From positions 1-64,000 of the forward strand of contig NZ_STGV01000003.1 of the NCBI RefSeq assembly GCF_004912165.1: 64,000 nucleotides of DNA, read 5' to 3'. Origin of the DNA: Peteryoungia ipomoeae (lineage in GTDB: Bacteria; Pseudomonadota; Alphaproteobacteria; Rhizobiales; Rhizobiaceae). The translations under genes and the position numbers were made by a program. Shown in pieces: positions 8,381-16,458 of this stretch. Numbering within the stretch: the first letter of the stretch is position 1; the number at the start of each line of letters is the position of its first letter. Below the pieces are notes generated by a model. It saw nothing but the letters and a program-made list of their open reading frames with translations, made no database searches and was not told the DNA's origin.

Positions 8381-8684
8381 GTGCCAACTGAACCGAACCC
8401 CTCAGCAACAAAATCTTAGGTTTAGCCCTCAATCGGGCCAAGCCCTCGATTTTGTAACCTCTCCCACAAAGGGGAGAGGAGATGTCACCACCAACCCCAC
8501 GCTCCCTCTCCCCCCATGTGGGGGAGACTTCGGAGCGTTGGCCAAAGGCCAGAAATCGATCCAGTGAATCGATATCAGCGAACGGAGGCCTGAGCGCGTC
8601 GCCGCGCGAAGGCGATGAGAGGGCTTGAGCGTACGCCGCCTAAACTTCAGATTTTGCAAGTGAGGGGATCAGTTCAGTTGGCAC
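8381..8684. repeat. RIME1-like mosaic element, left copy
   Basis: An element of about 300 bp has imperfect ~44-bp terminal inverted repeats. The left end begins GTGCCAACTGAAC and the right end finishes GTTCAGTTGGCAC, and each continues into an AAACTTCAGAT/ATCTTAGGTTT-type match. Internal palindromes include CCTCTCCC/GGGAGAGG and a GTTGGCCAAAGGCC stretch. An inverted second copy lies at about 9321-9626, and together they bracket the VOC gene. The size and palindromic build resemble the rhizobial RIME1 family as I recall it. No coding capacity is seen, so movement would need a transposase supplied elsewhere. Confidence 0.75.
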
Positions 8685-8714
8685 CAGTATCACCGATCCC
8701 TGCACCATCAAACA

Positions 8715-9137
8715 TCATGGCATCATCTGCGGATTGAACACCACTTCCCAGACATGGCCGTCGAGATCCTGGAAATAGCCGGCATAACCGCCCCAGAAGG
8801 TTTCCGCCCCCGGTTTGAACAGGTGTGCCCCGGCCCGCTCGGCCAGCGCCATCACCGCGTCCACCTCCTCCCGGCTCGACACATTATGCCCGATGGTCAT
8901 GCCCGTCGGGTTCGGCTCGCCTTTCGTAAGCCCGGTATCATGGGCAATGTCGTCCTCGGCCCAGAGGGCAAGCTTCAAGCCGCCCGCCAGATCGAAAAAC
9001 GCCACCGCCCCATGCTCGAACTCGCGCCCGACAATGCCGTCACTCGGCAGGCCCAGCCCCTCGCAGTAAAAGCGAAAGGCCCGGTCGAGATCGGCAACAG
9101 CCAGCGTGATCACTGAAATTATGGGTTTCATGGTCAT
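8715..9137 (-). CDS. VOC family (glyoxalase/bleomycin-resistance fold) protein
   Basis: This 140-aa protein has a VOC domain: ISVITLAVADLDRAFRFYCEGLGL at the N-terminus, an EHGAVAFFDLAGGLKLALWA strand pair, and AGYFQDLDGHVWEVVFNP at the C-terminus, where D-G-H-x-W-E gives the usual metal-ligand glutamate. The substrate cannot be read from sequence; members include lyases, dioxygenases and resistance proteins. It lies between the small- and large-terminase genes, bracketed by inverted RIME1-like elements, so it looks like a cargo gene inserted in the GTA-like cluster. Confidence 0.85.
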   Translation of the reverse strand: MTMKPIISVITLAVADLDRAFRFYCEGLGLPSDGIVGREFEHGAVAFFDLAGGLKLALWAEDDIAHDTGLTKGEPNPTGMTIGHNVSSREEVDAVMALAERAGAHLFKPGAETFWGGYAGYFQDLDGHVWEVVFNPQMMP

Positions 9138-9320
9138 ATCCCTTCTATGGGCGCCAACCCGATGCCAGCGCCTTCATAGTCTCGGGCCGTTGCGACGCAA
9201 CGGAAGGACCCATCCTTGAGAGCAAGGAATGAGGGCGGGGCCAACCGTCCCACGCCTAACCTGTTTCAGACAGATGGAAGCTAGGGCGGGAAGGACATGC
9301 GGTCAAGGGTCACGAGCAAG

Positions 9321-9626
9321 CCTGCCCCCTGCCCCTGTCCCTCCCTTGCAACCTCTGAAACTCAGGCCGCTTGCGCTGACCTCAAGCCGCTTCATCCCCT
9401 TCGCGCGGCGAAGCGCTCCGGCCTCCGTCCGCTGAAATCGATTGACTGGATCGATGTCAGGCCTTCGGCCAACACCCGGAAGTCTCACCCACAGCGAGGG
9501 AGAAGACGCACGGGGCCAGCGCCACCAGCTCCTCTCCCCTTGTGGGAGAGGTTACAAAATCGAAGGCTTGAGGCGATCAAGGGCTAAACTTCAGATCTTG
9601 TTGGTGAGGGGATCCGTTTAGTTGCC
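9321..9626. repeat. RIME1-like mosaic element, right copy (inverted)
   Basis: This is an inverted copy of the element at 8381-8684. The segment with GACTGGATCGATGTC and TTCGCGCGGCGAAG is the reverse complement of the left copy's ATCGATCCAGTGAATCGAT and CGCGCGAAGG region. The segment 9530-9612, including TTACAAAATCGAAGGCTTG, matches the complement of 8396-8480. Its outer end near 9321-9345 is more diverged. It fills most of the 500-base gap between the VOC gene and the next GTA-like gene, and nothing else is recognised there. Confidence 0.7.
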
Positions 9627-9646
9627 AAGGCAGCTCCCCAAGCCCT

Positions 9647-10117
9647 TCAAGGCGGCCCCCGCCCCTCGGCAATCTCCGCCAGCGCCCCATCACCAACCCC
9701 CTCCGCCACCGCCAACCGCTCCGCCACCACTGCCGCCACACGGGCGGCAATCAGCGCTTCCACCTCGGCCCGCAAGACCTCCGGGTCGCGATCCCCCAGC
9801 TGCCGCTCCTCGGCCTCTGCCCGGTCGCGCGCCAGCTGGCGCATCAAGGCATCGATCTTCTCCAGCGTGCGCACGATGAGCGCAATCGCATCGGTCGCCG
9901 TCTTGATATCGGCCCGCGCCAGCTTCGCCGCCGCCTCGTCCGCGCCATCCGAAAGCGGCGCAAGCAGCCTTTCGGCACTCTCGCGCAGACGCCTGAACAG
10001 GTCGAACTGCGCCCGCATCTCGGTCATGAAGCCCGCCAACAGCCCCTCGAAATCCTCAGACCCTGAAAGCCCCTTCACCTCGAAGAGGCCAAGCGCATCG
10101 CCATCCTCAGCATCCAT
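9647..10117 (-). CDS. GTA-like gp1, candidate small terminase subunit
   Basis: This 156-aa, strongly helical and acidic protein has a long predicted coiled-coil middle (about residues 35-115, heptad-rich with RRLRESAERL and IVRTLEKIDALMRQLARDRAEAEE) and an alanine-rich end. GGGAG lies 7 nt before the ATG at 10117. In RcGTA-like clusters the first gene, upstream of the large terminase, encodes a small coiled-coil protein acting as small terminase; position and character fit, but no signature motif confirms it. Two inserted features (the VOC gene and RIME1-like elements) separate it from the large terminase. Confidence 0.55.
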   Translation of the reverse strand: MDAEDGDALGLFEVKGLSGSEDFEGLLAGFMTEMRAQFDLFRRLRESAERLLAPLSDGADEAAAKLARADIKTATDAIALIVRTLEKIDALMRQLARDRAEAEERQLGDRDPEVLRAEVEALIAARVAAVVAERLAVAEGVGDGALAEIAEGRGPP

Positions 10118-10135
10118 GACCGATCTCCCAAAACG

Positions 10136-10161
10136 CAAAAAGGCCCGCCAAGCGGACCTTT
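10136..10161 (-). terminator. Rho-independent terminator, minus strand
   Basis: Read on the minus strand, AAAGGTCCGC-TTG-GCGGGCCTTT is followed by a T run. It lies just upstream of the gp1-like start and would end transcription arriving from the 10.4-11.4 kb genes. The GTA-like cluster therefore probably has its own promoter within the next ~20 bases or is transcribed by read-through. The 330 bases between 10118 and 10451 hold nothing else convincing. Confidence 0.7.
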
Positions 10162-10451
10162 ACCCAAACCCTTTCGACCGAGCCCGACGAAGCACCTTCA
10201 AGGATGCCCACCGCCGCAGTTTTCCGATCATGCCATAACCCTACCGAAGCACCGTCACGCTGTCAAGGATTATTTTCCTATATGGGTGCTTGATGTACCA
10301 AAGAGCAAGATCGATGCTGGGTCGCCATAGGCCGGCACAAAACCAGAGACCATTTGAGAGAAATTCATTACGCTGCGATATCGGCAGCGCTTGAGTGACG
10401 GCATCCCTGCTTCACTTACAAAAAAAGCAGGGCATGAAGCGGATGTAGAAT

Positions 10452-10988
10452 TCATATGCGGTCTTTGTGCCGCCATGCGTTCGTCAGAATTGAGTTACCA
10501 AGCCTCTCGCCGTGATCGAGAAGGTGATTGAGGATCTGAGCTAGCAAAGCGTCGATCTTCTTCGCGGCCTGAAGGACGCGCGGTCTGTTCACAGGCCATT
10601 CTGTTTTGACCTTGTGGCTCTTGAGTGTGATGATAACAACTTCTGCTTTTGTGGCTTTCGAGGCTGGCTCTGAATAAAGGCCGTGAATAATCTGGTCTCG
10701 TTCGCCCTTGATGCCGAGTGCTTTGTCGACAAGGGCGACCAAGCCAGCTGTTCCGGGATGCTTAGAGTGCTCCTGACGAAGTATGTTCTTTAGCCGCTCC
10801 CATCGCTGCTGTGTACCAAAGTGATTGAGGACGTGGGTCGTATCCTGATCATCGGGGCTTGAAGCCCAATAAAGTAGATTATCTATCTGAAATTCGAGCG
10901 CAGACCATTTGACAGCGACTAGCCCGATGGCCTCCAGCATCTTTTCGCCGGGAACGGGTATGAACTCACTGCCTTTGGATTTTGCCAT
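10452..10988 (-). CDS. Hypothetical protein
   Basis: This 178-aa soluble protein has no recognised family. It is helix-rich, with VKWSALEFQIDNLLYW near the start and KIDALLAQILNHLLDHGERL near the end, and an ERDQIIHGLYS segment around residue 110. The RDQIIHG pattern is reminiscent of HEPN-type or DUF-type RNases, but this is weak. A GGGGG lies 5 nt before the ATG at 10988. GC content is lower than in the GTA-like genes, as in the SinR-like gene upstream on the same strand, so the two may be one acquired unit. Confidence 0.6.
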   Translation of the reverse strand: MAKSKGSEFIPVPGEKMLEAIGLVAVKWSALEFQIDNLLYWASSPDDQDTTHVLNHFGTQQRWERLKNILRQEHSKHPGTAGLVALVDKALGIKGERDQIIHGLYSEPASKATKAEVVIITLKSHKVKTEWPVNRPRVLQAAKKIDALLAQILNHLLDHGERLGNSILTNAWRHKDRI

Positions 10989-11109
10989 AACAGCCCCCAA
11001 ACAGAAGATTGACCACAAGAAGGGCGACGGCGCCTTCCAGCGTATTCTGAAGACCCCGCCTGAGCCGAAAACCCTCCCAAGCCGAAACCTGGGAGGGAAG
11101 AGGACGGAA

Positions 11110-11388
11110 CTAGCGGTTCGTCTTCCAAGCGCTCCTGAGGCTTTCTGTTTCCACTAGGAGCTTTGTCCATGTCGCTTCATTGCAACCAGCAACGAACAAC
11201 AGGTCATTCGTCGAAAGAATGCGCTTCGCGTAGTCCCTAAGATCAGCGAGTGAACCTGAGTAGCCCACATACCACACAGTTTCGAGGATACGTCCTACCG
11301 AAGCGTCCAGCTTCTGAAGATGGTCATCCATCTTTTCATGAGACGGCTGGCTGCCGTTGAGGTCGTAGGAGAGTATGTAATTAGCCAT
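11110..11388 (-). CDS. SinR family protein (Cas2-like ferredoxin fold)
   Basis: This 92-aa protein starts MANYILSYDLNGS, the typical first strand of stand-alone SinR/Cas2-like proteins with an acidic residue (D9) after the first strand. It continues with RILETVWYVGYSGSLADLRDYAKRIL and NDLLFVAGCNEATWTKL, matching the TWxV...DELLVVG...AW pattern of that family. Cas2 relatives can be nucleases, but stand-alone SinR-like proteins have no firmly known role. No CRISPR array or cas1 is present. It is probably cotranscribed with the hypothetical gene downstream. A large inverted repeat lies about 100 nt upstream. Confidence 0.7.
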   Translation of the reverse strand: MANYILSYDLNGSQPSHEKMDDHLQKLDASVGRILETVWYVGYSGSLADLRDYAKRILSTNDLLFVAGCNEATWTKLLVETESLRSAWKTNR

Positions 11389-11491
11389 GCGCGTTTTAGT
11401 CCTCGTGTTGCCAAGGACGGCTTGACGGGACTCATCCGCAGATTAAAAGTCGCTGTGTACATATCGAGCCGTCCAATGGCTTGGTTACAGG

Positions 11492-11533
11492 GATGGCGAC
11501 CACGCCTCTGCCCGAGAATCAGTGGTCGCCATC
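11492..11533. repeat. 12-bp inverted repeat (GATGGCGACCAC)
   Basis: Perfect 12-bp arms, GATGGCGACCAC and GTGGTCGCCATC, are separated by 18 nt and lie about 104 nt upstream of the SinR-like gene. They could be an operator, a transcribed hairpin, or a terminator without a T run. The 400-base gap 11389-11793 otherwise shows no credible gene. Confidence 0.5.
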
Positions 11534-11793
11534 TCAAATGTTCCGGGATTGTTCGCAATGTCGCAATAGGTTGCGGCCGCAATACCCGTAATTCACAGGT
11601 TGCGTTTCTTCCGATTGTTAAGAATTCTGCTCGCCTTTTGCTTAGGCGTGACCAGATTCACCAATCCGCCGATGGGTCAAACGCTTGTCGCGAGCCTGAC
11701 AAAGAACATCTTCGGCGCGTTCTTCATCGCTAATCTTGAGGGCTGCGCGACTGTTTTCGCGGGCATTCAGATTACTTTCCTATGCCCCACACA

Positions 11794-12945
11794 TCACCCA
11801 GCCTTCGCCAACCCACGCCCCGCCCGTTTCGCCTCATACAGCGCCCGATCCGCCTTTTCGATCAGCGCCGTCATCTCGCGCGTTTCGTCCGTGCCGGCAT
11901 AGCCGATGGAGACGGTGATGCGTGAAAGTCCGTCGGGGCGGGCGGGATGGGCGATGGAGAGTGCGCGGATGCGGCGCACCAGCCTGTCGGCCAGAAAGGC
12001 GCCGCCGGTCTTGACGTCGCCGGGCAGGATCAGGGTGAATTCCTCGCCGCCGTAACGGGCGGCAAAACCCTGGTGGCGGTCGGCGAAATCGGCAAGGGCT
12101 GCGGCAATGCGCTTCAGGCAGGCATCGCCCTCCTGGTGGCCGCAGGCGTCGTTATAGGCCTTGAAGTAATCGACATCGACCATCAGCAGCACATGATCCT
12201 CGCCGTCCTTGAAAAGGCCGGGCAGATGCTCGTCGAGATGGCGGCGATTGGGGATGCCGGTCAGCATGTCGGTGCGGCTGATGTCGCGCAGCGCAACCCC
12301 CTCGCGTTCGGCCTCTTCCGCCCGGTTTTCGGCGTCATACTGGGCGAGAAAACCGCGGGCGCGCTGCCGCTCGGCATGCCAGTTGCCGTAAAGGGTGAAG
12401 AACAGCCCGCTTACCAGTTGCACGGTGAGCGGAAAGAGCAGCGCCGGCTCGATGGTCTGCTTGGTATAGACCACCAGCAGTGCTGCGATACAGGTGGTTG
12501 TCGTCAGCATCAGCGCATAGCGAAAACGCAGCACAAGCAGCATGTTGCCAAAGAGAAGCACGAGCGGAAACTCGCCCAGCGTATAGGAGGCATAAACGGA
12601 GTTGGAGAGCCAGAGCAGATAGGGCGGCAGGAGGGCAGCCACCAGCATGCCGACAAAAAGCAGCCGCTCGCGCCACTGCGCGTTGACACGCCGGATCGCC
12701 CAGAACAAGAGAAGCGAGCCCGGCGTCAGCAGGCCCAGACGCAAGGCAACCGTCGTCGGCTGGATGTCGGCCATCAGAAACAGGCTGGTGAGATTGTAGA
12801 TGTTGTAGACGATCAACCCGATCAGGATCGACCGGCGCAGATGCGTCACCCGGTCTGCCCCGTGGGCGCGCTCATAGGCATCCTCGACCTCTGCGGGCAT
12901 CCGCATCATCCAGTCCAGGCGCCCCTTCGTTCCACTCATCAGCAC
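11794..12945 (-). CDS. Membrane diguanylate cyclase (GGDEF)
   Basis: This 383-aa protein has about six membrane segments in residues 38-195 and a C-terminal GGDEF domain (about 220-380). The active-site motif is RYGGEEF, and DRTDMLTGIPNRR-like sequence opens the domain. It should make cyclic di-GMP from two GTP at the inner membrane. The product-inhibition I-site (RxxD five residues before GGEEF) is not intact: the corresponding residues read RHQG. The apparent start is a GTG at 12945 preceded by GGGA; an ATG two codons later is an alternative. The gene is monocistronic. Confidence 0.88.
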   Translation of the reverse strand: MLMSGTKGRLDWMMRMPAEVEDAYERAHGADRVTHLRRSILIGLIVYNIYNLTSLFLMADIQPTTVALRLGLLTPGSLLLFWAIRRVNAQWRERLLFVGMLVAALLPPYLLWLSNSVYASYTLGEFPLVLLFGNMLLVLRFRYALMLTTTTCIAALLVVYTKQTIEPALLFPLTVQLVSGLFFTLYGNWHAERQRARGFLAQYDAENRAEEAEREGVALRDISRTDMLTGIPNRRHLDEHLPGLFKDGEDHVLLMVDVDYFKAYNDACGHQEGDACLKRIAAALADFADRHQGFAARYGGEEFTLILPGDVKTGGAFLADRLVRRIRALSIAHPARPDGLSRITVSIGYAGTDETREMTALIEKADRALYEAKRAGRGLAKAG

Positions 12946-13161
12946 ATCAAAATCCCGTCACTCGGTTGCGCGCGTGCGCAAGGCCCGCTCCCTTATGACG
13001 AAGCCAGAATGAATCCAGTTCTAATTTAGCCTGATCTTTTTTGGGTTATGCGCATTTTTTATGACCGCTGTGTGCCACAAGCACAAAACCCCTACAAATA
13101 TAGGGGTAATTTATGAGCGCTATTCGTTCAGATGTCTCAGCAGGCCTGGCGCCGTCTGTCG

Positions 13162-13512
13162 TCAGGCCTCCGGTCCGCCGAACTGCTCCCAGGCCGTCAT
13201 CGCATCACCCGCATACATCAGCGAAGGGCCGCCGCCCATATAGACCGCAAGGCCCAGCGTTTCCTCGAATTCGGCCTTGGTCGTGCCGAGTTTGATCAGG
13301 GCTTCGGTGTGAAAACCGATGCAGCCGTCGCAGCGGGTGGAAATGGCAATGCCGAGCGCCACCAGTTCCTTGGTCTTCTTCGACAGCGCCCCATCCCTGG
13401 TCGCCGCACCGGCCAGAGCTGAAAAGCCCTGCATCACGTCTGGAATATCCTTCCGCAAGGTCTTGATCCCGCTCGAAATTTGCCGGGTGATCTCGATATA
13501 GTCCTTGGCCAT
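13162..13512 (-). CDS. AhpD-like carboxymuconolactone decarboxylase family protein
   Basis: This 116-aa protein carries the CxxC-x3-H signature of AhpD-like proteins (STRCDGCIGFHTEAL; C61, C64, H68), the site of a thiol-disulfide peroxidase activity in AhpD. It ends with a MGGGPSLMYAGDAM-type helix common to the family. GGAGAG lies 8 nt before the ATG at 13512. It is divergent from the TetR gene, and the intervening 140 bases contain that gene's promoter and operator, so the TetR protein may also influence it. Confidence 0.85.
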   Translation of the reverse strand: MAKDYIEITRQISSGIKTLRKDIPDVMQGFSALAGAATRDGALSKKTKELVALGIAISTRCDGCIGFHTEALIKLGTTKAEFEETLGLAVYMGGGPSLMYAGDAMTAWEQFGGPEA

Positions 13513-13615
13513 CGGGGCGCTCTCCATCATTATATACGTTTCTTCATATATATTGAGGTTTCATGCCTTTCAAGGGCGAGGCGAAAGAACAGGATTGTCC
13601 CGGCCGCTCCCACAC

Positions 13616-13648
13616 TTGACACAAAGAAACATACCGGTATGTATGTTT
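13616..13648 (+). promoter_or_regulatory. tetR promoter with overlapping palindromic operator
   Basis: TTGACA (13616-13621), a 16-nt spacer and TATGTA (13638-13643) form a good promoter. A perfect 14-bp palindrome, ACATACCGGTATGT (13629-13642), lies in the spacer and overlaps the -10 box, a typical site for self-repression by a TetR protein. The start codon of tetR begins only 7 nt after the -10 box, so the transcript probably begins at or next to the AUG. Confidence 0.75.
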
Positions 13649-13649
13649 A

Positions 13650-14201
13650 ATGTCTGATGCTCATCGCCGCCAGAAAAACCCGGAACGTGTCCGCACGCAG
13701 CTTATTGAGGCGGCCATTTCGCATGCCCATTTGCATGGGCTTCCGGCGATCAGCGTCGAAATGATTGCAAGTGCTGCCGGCGTGACGCGCGGCGCGATCT
13801 TCCATCATTTCCCGAACAAGCGGGCGCTGATCGATGCCGTATTTGCGGAAATCCTGACGGGTTTCGCGGCAGATCTGGCGGCAGAAATGGCAAAAGATCC
13901 AGAACCTTACGGCCGATTTACGCGGGCATATCTCGAACTCGCCATAAGGGCCTATGATGACGTAACCGGAGGCGCACTCTGGAAATCCGCATTGCTCGAC
14001 CCCGCGCTCACCGAGCGATGGCGACATTGGCTGATCGATGAGATCGAGGCGCAGCCTCCAAGTGAAAAAGGGCTCTCCCTTGAGGTCGTCCGGTTTGCTG
14101 CGGAGGGCCTGTGGCTTGGCGCGGCGATGGGCGTTGCACCGCGCGACCGCGAAGCCCTGCGGACCAGACTTCTTGCAATGACACTCGAAAGGACCCCCTG
14201 A
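13650..14201 (+). CDS. TetR family transcriptional regulator
   Basis: This 183-aa repressor has an N-terminal TetR helix-turn-helix (about residues 12-60; ISVEMIASAAGVTRGAIFHHFPNKRALIDAV) and a helical ligand domain. There is no SD before the ATG, and the promoter's -10 box is directly upstream, so translation is probably leaderless. Its stop overlaps the start of the next gene (TGATG), so the two are coupled. It probably represses itself and its partner through the palindrome in its promoter. The ligand is unknown. Confidence 0.9.
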   Translation: MSDAHRRQKNPERVRTQLIEAAISHAHLHGLPAISVEMIASAAGVTRGAIFHHFPNKRALIDAVFAEILTGFAADLAAEMAKDPEPYGRFTRAYLELAIRAYDDVTGGALWKSALLDPALTERWRHWLIDEIEAQPPSEKGLSLEVVRFAAEGLWLGAAMGVAPRDREALRTRLLAMTLERTP

Positions 14202-15190
14202 TGATGCCAGCGTTTCTGATCATTGGCGGCTACGGCACCGTTGGAAGCCAGGCGGTCGATGCCCTGCGCAAGTTTCAACCTGAACTGCCGCTCGCCATCG
14301 CTGGGCGCAACGCAGACAAGGCAATGGCAGCCGCCAGCCGTCATTCCAATGTCCTCGGCTTTGCCGTCGATACCACGCGCGAAGATTTGGGCTTGCCGGC
14401 CGGACAGGGTTTCAGTGGGGTGGCCGTCCTCACCAATGATCTCTCCACCCATCCCGCCCTCTTTGCGGCGCGCCATGGCATTCCTTACACCAGCATCGCC
14501 ACGCAGCTGAACCATTTGGGGCCGAAGCTTGCCCTTCACGCCAAATGGTCATCGCAGGCGGCATCCCTGATCCTCGATACCAGCTTTGCCGGCGTTCTCA
14601 TTCTGGCAGGTCTTCACATCGCGACGCGGTTCGAAAAGGTGCTGACTGTCGAGATTGGCGCCCTCATGGACGAGAAGGATTTGGGCGGCCCTGCAAGCCT
14701 TGCGGATGCTGGCGATTTCGACGAGACGCCTCCCGGCTTGGTTCTGTCCAACTCCAACTGGCAGAAGCCCGAGGCCCATCAGGCAACACGGAAGTTTTCG
14801 CTCACCGACGGGACGGAGTATACCGGGACAAGCTTCCCGTCTGTTGACATCCCCGACATCGCGGCTGCGATCAACCCGGTTTCAGCGCGGCTGGATTTCA
14901 CCTACGGGGTTTCCCCCGGAAGCCGCGATCATGGCTCGCCATCGGTCGAGATTGTCTATGAGATCGACGGCATCCTGCCCGGTGGACAGCGGCAGAAGAT
15001 CAAGGCGCAGCTTTCGCATCAGAAAGGCCAGACGGCCTTGACGGCGCTCGGTGTTGCCGTGGCGATTGAAGTCCTGGCCGGAAAAGTGACGGGCCGGCCG
15101 GTGCCTGCAGGCATCCATATGCCCTCGAGCCTCATTCCGGTCGAGCACATGGTCACACGGCTGCAAGAGGGCGGTGCTTCCTTCAACTGA
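14201..15190 (+). CDS. Saccharopine dehydrogenase-like NAD(P)-binding oxidoreductase
   Basis: This 329-aa protein begins MMPAFLIIGGYGTVGSQAVDAL, a Rossmann GxGxxG-type NAD(P) site, and has the general layout of saccharopine dehydrogenase-like reductases: a Rossmann domain, then a catalytic domain with a late re-entry into the first. AGGA lies 7 nt before the ATG at 14201, so upstream extension of the frame is not needed. It is translationally coupled to tetR, which is probably its regulator. The substrate is unknown; being single-substrate and TetR-controlled suggests a detoxification or degradative step, but that is inference. Confidence 0.75.
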   Translation: MMPAFLIIGGYGTVGSQAVDALRKFQPELPLAIAGRNADKAMAAASRHSNVLGFAVDTTREDLGLPAGQGFSGVAVLTNDLSTHPALFAARHGIPYTSIATQLNHLGPKLALHAKWSSQAASLILDTSFAGVLILAGLHIATRFEKVLTVEIGALMDEKDLGGPASLADAGDFDETPPGLVLSNSNWQKPEAHQATRKFSLTDGTEYTGTSFPSVDIPDIAAAINPVSARLDFTYGVSPGSRDHGSPSVEIVYEIDGILPGGQRQKIKAQLSHQKGQTALTALGVAVAIEVLAGKVTGRPVPAGIHMPSSLIPVEHMVTRLQEGGASFN

Positions 15191-15462
15191 GGCAGAACGT
15201 CTAAGGTGGTCACCGCGCAACGACCGCAAGGCGTGTTTTTAAGCGAAGCGCAGTCACAGCCCCTCTGAAGGTTGTCGCAACGCGATCAGCTTCAGAGGCA
15301 TTCATGGCAAGGCTCGCCTGAACTTCCATTTCCTGCAGACACGTCAGCCGCCTCTGGTGATCGCCAGCATCCAAAGCCGCAAAAGCCCGGGCAGGCTGCC
15401 CCCTGCCCGGCCCTGCGTATCCCTGTACTCAGTCCCCGACCTACTCCCTCGTCGCTCCTCCC

Positions 15463-15666
15463 TTACCCCTCGCGCACCGGCGTATAGCCCGCCTCGCGGA
15501 TCGCCTCTTCCGCCAGGGCCGCATTGCCTTCCACCACAGCCTTGCGGGCGGCGAGATCGACCGTCACCGTGCTGCCCGGCAGGGCCTCCGCCAGCGCCTT
15601 CGCCACAGTCTTTTCGCAATGGCCGCAGGTCATGTCGTCAATGCGAAACGTTGTCATCAGGGTCAT
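15463..15666 (-). CDS. copZ: Copper chaperone CopZ-like (HMA domain)
   Basis: This 67-aa heavy-metal-associated domain protein carries MTCGHC (Cys-x2-Cys, binding Cu(I)) and the usual beta-alpha-beta-beta-alpha-beta pattern ending EAIREAGYTPVREG. It delivers copper to the CopA ATPase. AAGGA lies 8 nt before the ATG at 15666. A CueR box lies about 50 bases upstream, so the gene should be copper-induced from its own promoter rather than relying on read-through from cueR. Confidence 0.88.
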   Translation of the reverse strand: MTLMTTFRIDDMTCGHCEKTVAKALAEALPGSTVTVDLAARKAVVEGNAALAEEAIREAGYTPVREG

Positions 15667-15717
15667 TCTTGTCGTCCTTCCGGGCATGTCAGCCTGTTGT
15701 CATCCAGATCATCTAAC

Positions 15718-15738
15718 ACCTTCCCATGGTGGTAAGGT
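15718..15738 (-). promoter_or_regulatory. CueR box and promoter of copZ
   Basis: The 21-bp dyad ACCTTCC-N8-TAAGGT is the CueR operator with one imperfect half. On the minus strand TTGACC is followed about 19-20 nt later by TTAGAT/TAGATG. This is the over-long spacer typical of MerR-family activated promoters. It overlaps the 3' end of cueR. Confidence 0.85.
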
Positions 15739-16187
15739 CAATCCCCGCAGCAGTTGCCCGCTGCCCCTTGGTGAGCGGTCTTTTGCCGCAGCGGCCGGCC
15801 CTCGAGATCCGCGAGGATCGGGCAATTCGGCCTGTCATCGCCATGGCAGCGCGCGGCCAGATCGGCGAGCGTGTCACGCATGGCTTTCATCTCGGCAATC
15901 TTCTGGTCGAGTTCGCGCACATGCGTCTGGGCCAGCGCCTTCACCTCGGCGCTTGCCCGCGCCTTGTCGTCCCAGAGCTTCAACAGCCGCTCGGTCTCCT
16001 CCAGCGAAAAGCCAAGGCTGCGGGAGCGGCGCACGAAGCGCAACCGGTTGACGCTGTCTGCGTCGTAAAACCGATAATTCGATGCCGTCCGCCCCGCCGG
16101 CGCAATCAGCCCGATCTCCTCATAGTAGCGGATCATCTTGGCCGAGACGCCGGATGCGCTTGCGGCCTCGCCGATGTTCATCGTCAT
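15738..16187 (-). CDS. cueR: Cu(I)-responsive MerR-family regulator CueR
   Basis: This 149-aa protein has a MerR winged helix (MNIGEAASASGVSAKMIRYYE, then IGLI.P.GR...YR.Y), a dimerisation helix (about residues 80-110), and the two metal-binding cysteines in CHGDDRPNC (C114 and C122), the CueR spacing. A CCGD tail ends the protein. Bound to Cu(I), it should activate the two divergently spaced CueR-box promoters in front of copA and copZ. It lies between them on the same strand. Confidence 0.92.
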   Translation of the reverse strand: MTMNIGEAASASGVSAKMIRYYEEIGLIAPAGRTASNYRFYDADSVNRLRFVRRSRSLGFSLEETERLLKLWDDKARASAEVKALAQTHVRELDQKIAEMKAMRDTLADLAARCHGDDRPNCPILADLEGRPLRQKTAHQGAAGNCCGD

Positions 16188-16270
16188 GGTCCTGTTTCCT
16201 TGTTACTTTGCCGGTAGCAGACCTCGCTGTAGGCACCCGCCTTGTCCGATCTTTAAGCGGGCTCGGGCGT

Positions 16271-16412
16271 GGATCCTCGGGTCAAGCCCGAGGATGACGG
16301 TGCATTGGGCCAGGTCGGCATCCTCCTTTGACGGACCAGGGGGGACATCCTACGGAGGATTTCCGAATGCCGGACCGGACGTTGGTCATCCTCGGGCTTG
16401 ACCCGAGGATCC
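16271..16412. repeat. Pair of inverted REP-like palindromes
   Basis: Two copies of the unit seen at 3296-3323 (CCTCGGG...CCCGAGG with flanking GTCAT and GGATCC) lie at 16271-16298 and 16385-16412 in opposite orientations, between copA and cueR. The transcribed RNA could fold into a long hairpin and insulate copA from cueR. The rest of the 270-base gap has no credible gene. Confidence 0.8.
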
Positions 16413-16458
16413 AGACGCGGGCCATCCTCGGCCTGCACCACACGTCCATCTCCCACCC

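Noticed and set aside
35-10117. Ordinary prophage
   Set aside because: No integrase, repressor or attachment site is seen, and the gene order and small gp1-like protein fit RcGTA-like clusters better. The tail genes are outside the window, so this remains an inference.
10160-10231. 23-aa cationic peptide on the minus strand just before a terminator
   Set aside because: It has a weak SD and overlaps the stem of the terminator. Too short to support.
11600-11902. 100-aa plus-strand frame before the diguanylate cyclase
   Set aside because: It overlaps the 3' end of the GGDEF gene on the other strand, lacks an SD and shows no domain.
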